The position numbers were made by a program, and so were the translations under genes. Below the pieces are notes generated by a model that was not told the origin of the DNA, made no database searches, and worked only from the letters and a program-made list of their open reading frames with translations. Below are positions 9,914 to 18,203 of a stretch of DNA of 54,029 nucleotides, in pieces (position 1 is the first letter of the stretch; each line of letters starts with the position of its first letter). The DNA is from Cladosporium sp. IMV 00045 (Eukaryota > Ascomycota > Dothideomycetes > Cladosporiales > Cladosporiaceae), in the NCBI GenBank assembly GCA_001931905.2, contig MSJI02000879.1, positions 1 through 54,029 on the forward strand, written 5' to 3'.

Positions 9914-12236
9914 ATGACTAAAGCTATACCGACAAAAGGGCCTGCTCCTGGAAGAGGGCGCAACCGCTGGACATTTGAGCAACGATTGTGTCTTTGCATG
10001 CTGTTCGGCCGAGAGTTCGACATCTCGCACTCAGTCCGCGCCAGAGTCTTCAACGCAATCTTCAAGGACGAATTGGAGTCGAATGGAGTCTACAGTGGGT
10101 TGGGACTCAGCAATTTACAGTGCCAATACCACGAGCGAACATATCAACACAAGGCGTCATGGCACGCGACATGGGAGCGGGCTTGTTCTGAGCCTACCAA
10201 TGCCGAAGACCAGGCTCTCTTCGATTCGATGAGACTCAAGATCAGAGCGGCGATACTGCCGTTGAACGGTGGTGCCAATGTCCCGGTCGCTGCGCCTTCT
10301 ACACCAACTACACCACCTCGACCGCAGCCGACTAGACAAGTCCCAGCGACTCCGGCTTCGTATCACCAACCAAGCCAGCGCGATCGATATCGATCCAGTC
10401 CAGCGTCATATGCTACTCCAGGCCCAAGTGTGCAGAAGCGTACAGTTGCGACACCAGTGGCGCTTGTCGACGATCAGAACACTGCTGATTCAGACGAGGA
10501 CTTCTTGCCCACCACCAAGAGAAGAAGGCCGTCGCCTAATGTAGCGATCCCACCAACCCCCCAGAGCATGACTCGGCAACTCACGCTCACGCCGTCGTCA
10601 CACGCGGCTCGATCGAAGCAAGTGACCAAGTATCGCTCAGGCGGCCGCCCAGGCGCAACCAGACTCCTTGTCCGAATGAATGGTGCACCAATTTGGCTCA
10701 CCCCTCAGGAATTCGAAGAGGCTCAACAACCTCTTAGAAATGTGAGCGAAGCGGCCGCACACCCGCCAGCGTCACCATTGCTCTTTCGCTTCTGGCATGA
10801 TAGAAGCCATGGGCTGTAAGCAAAGCCAAGTCATTCCGGCGTCGAAACTTGCTAACTCGCGACCAGGAACTCTAAGGATGGATTCATTAGTGGAAGATTC
10901 AGCAAAGCTTTAGTCGAACCAAGGCCGCCGCCCACATGCGATAAACTTGAATGGAACGACATCGCGATGCACCTAAACAACGCTGGTGTGGACCAAACAG
11001 GTTCTCCAAGCCCGTTCATTTCGACGAGCAATCTGCTAGTTTGTCAGTGGATGCCCATGTGTAGCAGCTAAGGATCACCAGCTAATGCATGTGCATAGGG
11101 ACGATTAGGGTGGCCATGAAGCGAGCCGATCCCTCAACCCACATTAGTGTCATAGACACTTCGCAGCTTGACCCTCGTGCGATTTTTCATGTCGCTCCAT
11201 TTTACGCTGAGCTCAAAAAGAAAAGGCCGTTTTATCGCGGAGGCTTCAATTATACCGGTACGTTCACTGTGAATCAGCCTATGTCAGCCGAGGCAATTAC
11301 AGTCGCTAACAGACTCTCAGGTAATCATGAGCAGTACGCATATCGATATCCTGAACACCTTGCTTTGCTGGGTCGTGGCTGACTCAAGAACGTCTAGTCT
11401 TATCTGGTACCAGATACCAGCCTCCGCTATCATCAAGACGTTCAGTCTAGAAGACATCACGAGGTTTGCACACAGTAGCAGCGCACTGAGGAGAGTCCTG
11501 CGTCTCGACCAGCTCGCAAGCGTCAAGAGCTCGGCCACCGAGATCATCAAAACACTGAAACAGGACGACGTCAAGATCTCCCGACGCGTCGCCAACGTCA
11601 TCGCCGAAATTGTTCTCTTCCATGGACTTGATCATACCTCTTCAAGGGAGGCCCTCGCGCGAGCAGGTATGTGATTCTTTGCATCGACATAATAAGCAGG
11701 AATTCACTGAGACAATCTGCAGTGTTCGAAATAGTCCAAGGCTGGGCGCTCAAGGCCGACGGTGAGACACGTGAATACGAAGAACACTTCGTCCAGCCTT
11801 TCACTCTGAAGAATGGCGGTATGATGACCTTCGCGGACCATCTCAAGCTTAAGCAAGCGTAAGTGACACCAGAATATCATTGCCCTGCAATCAACATCAG
11901 CAATACTGACATTGCCCTCACAGCTTCGCCGAGGGCGTATACACGAGCGTTGGCGACCTCAACTTGCACCTTAAAGGACCATCCGCGTTCCAAGTGATGG
12001 AGACTCGCAACCATAAAAGGGGCGTGGTGAATCCCGCCAATGCCATGATTCGCGAGTTGGAGCAAGAGAAGATCAAGGTCGCCATGTACAACAGGAAGCA
12101 GCGGCGACTCTTGTGTGGAGTCGGGGACGGAGACGACAGCCAAGAAGACGTCGTTGAAGAGGCAGGCGATGTGCAAGGCCGTATGCACCGATTGGTGGTT
12201 GAGGATGATGATGAGATTGTGTATGAGGATGAGTAG
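9914..12236 (+). CDS. DUF7587 protein with N-terminal helical DNA-binding-like region; ADP-ribosyltransferase-like motif order
   Basis: Seven exons: 9914-10815, 10867-11042, 11099-11257, 11321-11333, 11398-11666, 11723-11858 and 11924-12236; 655 residues. All introns are GT-AG, 51-65 bases. Residues about 16-75 form a helix-rich segment (NRWTFEQRLCLCMLFGREF) that looks SANT/Myb-like. Residues 120-270 are disordered and S/T/P-rich with a nuclear-signal-like TTKRRRP at 200-206. The DUF7587 core spans about 289-432 (LLFRFWHDRSHGL; PFISTSNLLVW; THISVIDTSQLDPRAIFHV; NHEHLIWYQIPASAII). Exon 4 is only 13 bases and encodes the N-H-E of the last block. The C-terminal third is helical and acidic. No function is established for this fungal domain. 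In order, Arg292, Ser-Thr-Ser 353-355 and Glu416 match the R-S-E plan of ADP-ribosyltransferases; this is my inference. Confidence 0.85.
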
Positions 12237-13009
12237 CGGTGCTGCTCGTCGTTCGTTGTTGGAGAGCTGCTCAGGCAGGGCCACGTCTCCAATCCCGGCG
12301 CCATACAGGCAATGGACAGGGGATACTGTGACTGCCTTGCTGAGGATTGGATCATGCTTTGGTTCTGTGAAAAGTTGGTCAAGCACCGCCGAGTAGCTAG
12401 CTGTTTTCGTTTGAAAGATTGGGTTGATTCCGAGGTTGAGCGATTAGACATTTCTTATTGCTATTATTGCTACCCAAGTGGCATCAGTGATGTTCGGGGT
12501 CGAGATCGATCGAGCCTGCTGTGACTCTTGATAGGGAGGAGTCGTAGGAGCATGAATTAGATTTCCTAGTTGCACAAATTCTTTTTACCAGGTATCGCGC
12601 GCCTGCATCCCCTTCTTACCACATATCGAACCTTCTGACGAGCATGAACGTGGCATGCCTGGCCATAAGATCGCAGAGAAAGAGAAAGTGGTACGCAAGT
12701 GAGCGTGGTTGATGAGGCCGGTAGACTTGGGTCGAGAAGAAGTGTATTGATATCAGGGTATCCTACAAGGTCAGTTTAAACGTAATGCCCCGCCCAGCCT
12801 CGAACACAGTGATGCATGCCACGAATTGATGCCGAGAAAGAAGGTTGGTTATAAGCTGCTTTCAATTCGCTTAAGGTAGCTACACCCACCACAGACGAAC
12901 GCCGCCGTCCGGGCTCTAAACTTGCCGCCAGTCATGCAAGCATCGAGACCATAAAGAAATGCAGCGCACAACCTCGTCAACCAGAAGTAGCGCGAGAAAA
13001 ACGAGTCGT
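12237..13009. other. Convergent 3' region between the DUF7587 and eS24 genes
   Basis: 773 bases between two stop codons that face each other. I see only untranslated sequence here. Frames such as 12312-12524 (plus) continue from the DUF7587 3' end without any domain. The stretch next to eS24 (about 12850-13009) is its likely 3' untranslated region. Confidence 0.55.
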
Positions 13010-13673
13010 CTATTTCTTCTTCTTGTCGGCGCCACCAGTCTTCTTCGCGGTACCACGGAACTCCTTCGCCCTGTTCTTGCGCTGCTTGCCTGTTCCAACG
13101 TGTTAGTGTACTGTTCCGTCTCTCCCCTGATGCTTTCTCCATGACTTCTCCCCTCCTCCGGTCGATCTCAATGGTGTGGGACGTACGCTGCTGTCTGCTG
13201 GGCTTCTCGATCTTGGTGGCCTGGCCGTAACGGACGAGCCTGTAGTGGGGCTCGAACTTCTTCATCGCCTCGGCGCTGTCGTAGATGAGGGCGAAGCCGG
13301 TGCTCTTGCCGCCACCGTACTGGGTGCGGAAACCGAAGCAGGAAACCTGCTCCTTGTCGGCCTTGTAGAGCTCGGAGAGCTTGGCGCGGAGCTCATCCTT
13401 GGAGACGTTCGGGCGGTTGGGGTGCAGGACGTCACTGTATGCAGAAAAAAGGTTCAATCGTTAGCCCAAGGTGTCCCGTCTCTTTGTTTGCCCATGACAA
13501 TATCTCTCTGCGCTCGTCCTGCTCGGGGGGAGGGCCTCGGTGGCGGTGGTGATGGCGTCGTGAAATTCGAGAGGGCGTGGGGAGGGTTGTACGCACACGA
13601 CCATCTGCTTGCGGCCCAGAAGAGGGTTGCGAATGAACTTGCGCGTGCGCAAGGTCACCTGAGAGTCCGACAT
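13010..13673 (-). CDS. RPS24: 40S ribosomal protein eS24 (Rps24)
   Basis: Minus-strand exons 13597-13673, 13187-13434 and 13010-13089 give 134 residues, the usual length. Intron 1 is 13435-13596 and intron 2 is 13090-13186, both GT-AG in phase; intron 2 has CTAAC near its acceptor. The protein starts [20 protein letters not shown], continues with the conserved [19 protein letters not shown] and the block [20 protein letters not shown], and ends in a basic tail ([17 protein letters not shown]). It is a structural protein of the small ribosomal subunit. Codons are strongly C-ending, as expected for a highly expressed gene. Its start is 332 bases from, and divergent to, the start of an eEF2 methyltransferase gene. 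Confidence 0.96.
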
Positions 13674-14005
13674 GCTGGGTGGTTGATTGTCGTGGTCGAT
13701 GTCGTCGGGGTGGATGTGTCGTCGATGGGAGCGCTCGCCTGCTGCTTCAAACCAAACGTCTTCCGCAAGGCCAGTAGTGCGGTGCGACAAACTGAGAAAT
13801 TCAAGTTCGTGGTGGGATGGACCGTCCCGCGGATTGCCTTGGCATAACTGGCAGCCTGCTTCAACTCCGCCAGCCAGCCAGTCAGAATGCTGCTACGAAT
13901 GACTACCATCGCCACCCAACACAAGAAATATTTATAGCGCTGCAGAGAGCGGTCGTCCAGGATCAGTTTCGTACATCTGCTCCGACACGGTTACAGATTG
14001 TCAAC
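13674..14005. promoter_or_regulatory. Shared divergent promoter of RPS24 and the EFM3-type methyltransferase
   Basis: 332 bases separate the two outward-facing start codons, so the two genes must share control DNA. A TATA-like AAATATTTATAG lies at about 13924-13935, roughly 70-80 bases before the methyltransferase start. No ribosomal-protein motif known to me is obvious on the RPS24 side. Confidence 0.55.
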
Positions 14006-15265
14006 ATGGACCCTCAACTCGTTCGCTTTCGCCGCCAGTACTTTCAGCTCTTCGAACCTGACTTTCTCACGTGGCCACCAAAATCTCTTTTACGAGACGC
14101 AGGTGTCCAACAATGGCTATACAAGCAATGCTTTGACACAGACGCCAACCAATACTTGCCTTCAGATCGCTACAGGTTGCGTGTCTTAAAGCCTCTGCTG
14201 AGAAAGGTCGAGCAAGCCATAGAAGACCCAGAGGAAGATGTAGGTTCAAATCCATATTCTCTCTTTCAATTTCTTTCTCTCCCTCGTGTAGTATCTTTAG
14301 AATTATATGCAATCCCAGATGTTGATTTTTTCTCGTCTACCTTCAGGAGATATCCGATGATCTCATGTCCTGTCTCTCTTCCCTCATGAGCTCAGAGTTG
14401 CCTTCAGAAGCCACTGCAGTGCAGCAGAAGTCCTATGTCACTTTCACCACTCTCCCCGAAAATGCCTCGCGTGAAGAGGAGGAAGGCCCTGATCCTACCT
14501 TGACCCTGCTCGAACGCCGTCAGCTGATTTCAGGATCGCTCACCACTGGCTTCAGGACTTGGGAGGCTGCTCTTCATCTGGGAGCATACCTACTCTCTGG
14601 TCATGGCCAGGAACTCATCAAGGGCAAGAGTATCTTGGAACTTGGAGCTGGCACTGGATTTTTGTCCATCCTCTGCGCCAAGCAGCTGGGAGCAGCGCAC
14701 GTTACTTCCACTGACGGTGATGAGGGCGTAGTCGATGCGCTCAAGGAGAACTTGTTTCTGAACGGAGTCGAAGATCAAAATAAAGTGTTGACCAGTGTTC
14801 TTCGCTGGGGCCAGAGCGTAAGGGGATCTTGGGTCGTGGACGACTTCGAGGAACACCCTTACGACACCATCATTGGCGCTGACATTGTGAGTGGCTTTCG
14901 ATGCGTGCTTCGAGGAGCGAACGCTAACGACTCTTGTTCAGACCTACGACAAAACTGCATGCATGGCACTCGTCGCGACCATCCGCATGCTGTTTGATCT
15001 TCGCCCAAGTCTCAAAGTCATCATCGCCGGTACAATTCGCAACGTGGAGACCTTCGAGACGTTCAGACATGCTTGCTGTGAGTTTTACAAGCGTACGGCT
15101 ATTGAGAAGAATGCTGAGACTGACCATCGAATAGTGCGGAACCATTTCAACATTGAAGAGATCCCTTTTGAACCCAAGTCCATCCATGAGCAGAAAGCAC
15201 TCTTCTACGCGAAGGCTGTGCCTTTCAAGATCCTATCGATCACGGCCCCGAATAACGAGGAATGA
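14006..15265 (+). CDS. EFM3: eEF2 lysine methyltransferase, EFM3/FAM86 type
   Basis: Exons are 14006-14239, 14347-14886, 14942-15077 and 15135-15265; 346 residues, close to the yeast relative. The N-terminal FAM86 region includes DRYRLRVLKPLLRKVEQAI and, across exon 2, ERRQLISGSLTTGFRTWEAA. The class I SAM-binding motif is ILELGAGTGFLSILCAK, followed by the acidic loop DGDEGVVDAL and the post-motif YDTIIGADITYD. The family methylates a lysine of translation elongation factor 2 in the cytosol. The last intron (15078-15134, 57 bases) is stop-free and a multiple of three, so both forms stay in frame. I chose splicing because it yields HACLRNHFNIEEI, which fits the family. It is divergent from RPS24, a translation gene. 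Confidence 0.88.
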
Positions 15266-18203
15266 CTGCATACGTAATCACGCAAACACGACTCAAACCG
15301 GGCCTTCAGGAAAGGATAGCCGGAGATATCAATCTTGGATATCAAAGTTTCCCTAGAGTTGTCTCTTTCTCCAAATTCTGGATCCGACGATCAACCTCAT
15401 ATTCATCAGACTGTCGACTGGCGATTCATTCGGCCTTCACAATCCGATGCAGTTGCGTCGCTTTTGCTGGCATTTTCCGCGGCAAAAGCCCGTTATTCTC
15501 GATCGCGCCTTATACTCGACCTTTGAGTATATGCTTGCAGAGTAGAGACTCAGCACGTGGTGATCTCGAAATGCCAACAACATCACATGCCTTGTCCTGT
15601 GACACCCACGTCATATCGGCTGCTGTCTGACACATATCGATCACATCCACCCGCGCGCCTTCCAAAATGAAAATCTCACTCGAAGCCATCTGCCGCAGAA
15701 TAATCTTCTGTCAAGCTACTATCTTCTACCCTAGAGGTATATATTAATAGGCAAAAACGTGAGATAGCTCTTGAATATTTAGGGCTATCTCTTATAAGAT
15801 ACTCCTATCTTAAGCTCCTCCCCTCCGCTCTAGTAGTACGAATAGACCTAGTTAGTGTAGTAGTGAGCTGAGATTTTTGGCAGGCGCGTGCCACTTTTTA
15901 TCCTCTTCAGCAAAGGTAAGCAAAGGCCGCACTATCTCGGCAACTTCGTGCAGTGGCTTTCTCGTGCCTCTGCGCTTTCGTTCTTGTGCTCAAAAGTTCT
16001 TGATGTTTCACCTAGACGAATCAGCGCGTGCGTTGGCCTCCGAAGCTTTTCAGGATCTGGATTCATGATTTCCAGTTCTCATCAGTCCGGCAGCTGCACT
16101 TCCAACCCCGAGCTCGTTGAGATTCTATACGAATCACAGAGAGTGGTAAATAGAGAAGACATCAAGTCGTTGCATAAAATCGAAACATCCATGACTCGGG
16201 TCCCTCTGGTATTCCATTACATCGCATCATCCTCATTGTTGCGTGGTGTCTCTCTCATATGTTCCCGTGAAGGAAAACGCGAGTCTTACATCTGTCGTCT
16301 TTGATCCAAGATCGAGCAAATCACGATATAGTAGCTAATGCAGCCACCGCAATTTTCGCTAAAATGTGGCGCGATGGCGTGAAATTGCAATTCACTTATC
16401 GCAAAGATACACAACCTTGAATTGTATCCTACCTATGCAGGTGCATTCCACCGGGGTGCATGCTGTCATCTGTGCAATGCATGCCTATTGTTCTAGAATA
16501 GACTCGGATAATTTTTATGCAATAGGAGACGCATATGTCGTGTGTCGGTGAAGGTGCATGCTGGGAGATATATGACAGCCACAAGACGATAAGAAAAGCA
16601 GTGACAGGTCGCGCAGAGCAATGCTCAAGAAACCATGATAGCGAGGAACGAGATCTCATACATGTTATGGCAGCCTCTGGATTGTTGGAACGATTGACAA
16701 ATTGTGTGCTGCTACCGGTATGTGGAGTCGCAAAACGCACTCGATCCGACTCGACTCAACTATTCCCTGTATAGGAGTACATCAACATTTATTGCTTCGG
16801 CTAATAGACAGCATGGATACACCCAGCCATTGCTTATGCTACTTGATGCTCACGTGCAACCCTGACCATCTTGGCCCACTTCCAGGGGCCGATGATGGTC
16901 TACTCTCACAGTTGTCGCAACGAGCAGACTGTCAACAAAGCTCACGATCACGTTTTGTCCTCCGGCTGAAGGGACCGATGTGCTGGCTAATCCTGAAGAT
17001 CTCGATGGCATCGTGTGAAACATGGCGACAGGTTTATCAATCGAGCACTACTGGACTGGATTCACCTCAGGCGCCGGCACGCAATTGGCTCTGCGGCTGA
17101 CAATTCCGGAGCCGCAGGACTTGATGCTTGTGATTAGCTGTTCGACCCCGAACCCTGGTCGCTAGTCAGGAACAGGAACAGGAGGAATCTTGCCCGTCGC
17201 CGCTAAGGAGCTGCATGTGTTCGCTGCACGTGTCTACCTAATCTCCTTCATGGCTGAAAATCCGAAAAGTCGACGACTCTTTGAGGAGATCTGACAACAG
17301 AAATGTCACCGACGAAGACATTCATCCTTGACCAATCTCATCAACGGTATACTAACTCAAAGACATGACCTTTCTTCACGCTCCTCCACCTGAATGTCAT
17401 TCGTTCATGCCCGCGCGGACCAGGCCCGAATGGCTTGAATGGGTAGGATTTCCAAGGGTTCTGGAAAGCCCAAAGCCCCCTTTTTTAGTCTGGTCTCCAT
17501 ACGGAACCTCATCTCCCACGCCGCTGGGACCATGTATCCATAACATTCGCCCAGCCCATCGCCCATCGTTTCCCTCGTTCTCGTTCTGCTGTCTCTGCTG
17601 CTTTCTTCAAGCGTTGCACTTTGTTGCTGGCACCGGTATCGTCGCTCCTTTAGCCCTTGCCTTTCTTCTTGTGCCAACGAACCATTGGCCTTTGCCGCCT
17701 CCCTGTTGTTTACCTTGACCTTCATCTACTTCTCATCTTCTTCATCTTTGTCTTCTTCACCCTCAATCTCCCCCCGATACCGCTTGTGCTCACCATCGGT
17801 GGAGCATCTCTAATTACCGAACCCTATTATAGCGGTCGAGCCATCCGTCCCTGCCTTCCACGCCAAAAGAGTTGGATAGAATACATACATACGGACTCTG
17901 GACGAGGAGGAATTGTACATATATATCCCCGGCGCAGCTCTAGCAGCCGCTACCACCAATTGCACCATACCTTCGAGGGATCTCCTGCGTTGAGCCTTGT
18001 CTCACGCTCATTCGATCTGATCTGAAGACGAGCCCGGACGCCCGACACAGGCCTCACTTCTGCATTATCAGCGCTCAATTCTTAATACTTTCGAACCTCC
18101 TGCATTAGTTTGTTCGGCTACACTGAGCCGGACTCTGAGCATCATCACGGCCATACTTTCAGCACACCCGCGGGACACTTTTCCGCAGGCGCATTCACTT
18201 GGC
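15266..18203. other. Gene-free stretch of 2.9 kb including the long leader of NRD1
   Basis: I find no supportable gene. About 15715-15865 is a TpA-rich tract (separate entry). From about 17560 to 17790 the DNA is strongly pyrimidine-rich (repeated TTCT/CTTC/CTG runs) and is probably promoter or 5' leader of the RNA-binding protein gene at 18204. Frames at 15888-16304, 16702-17100 and 17365-17718 (plus) have no family features, and their composition looks untranslated. Confidence 0.55.
15715..15865. repeat. TpA-rich, CpG-poor tract resembling a RIP-mutated repeat relic
   Basis: By eye this 150-base tract holds about 26 TpA but only about 3 CpG dinucleotides, while the DNA on both sides is rich in CpG. 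It includes TATATATTAATAG and a near-palindrome around CTTATAAGATACTCCTATCTTAAG. Repeat-induced point mutation (RIP) changes CpA to TpA in duplicated DNA of ascomycetes and leaves this signature. No terminal repeats or coding remnant are visible, so the parent element cannot be named. Confidence 0.4.
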
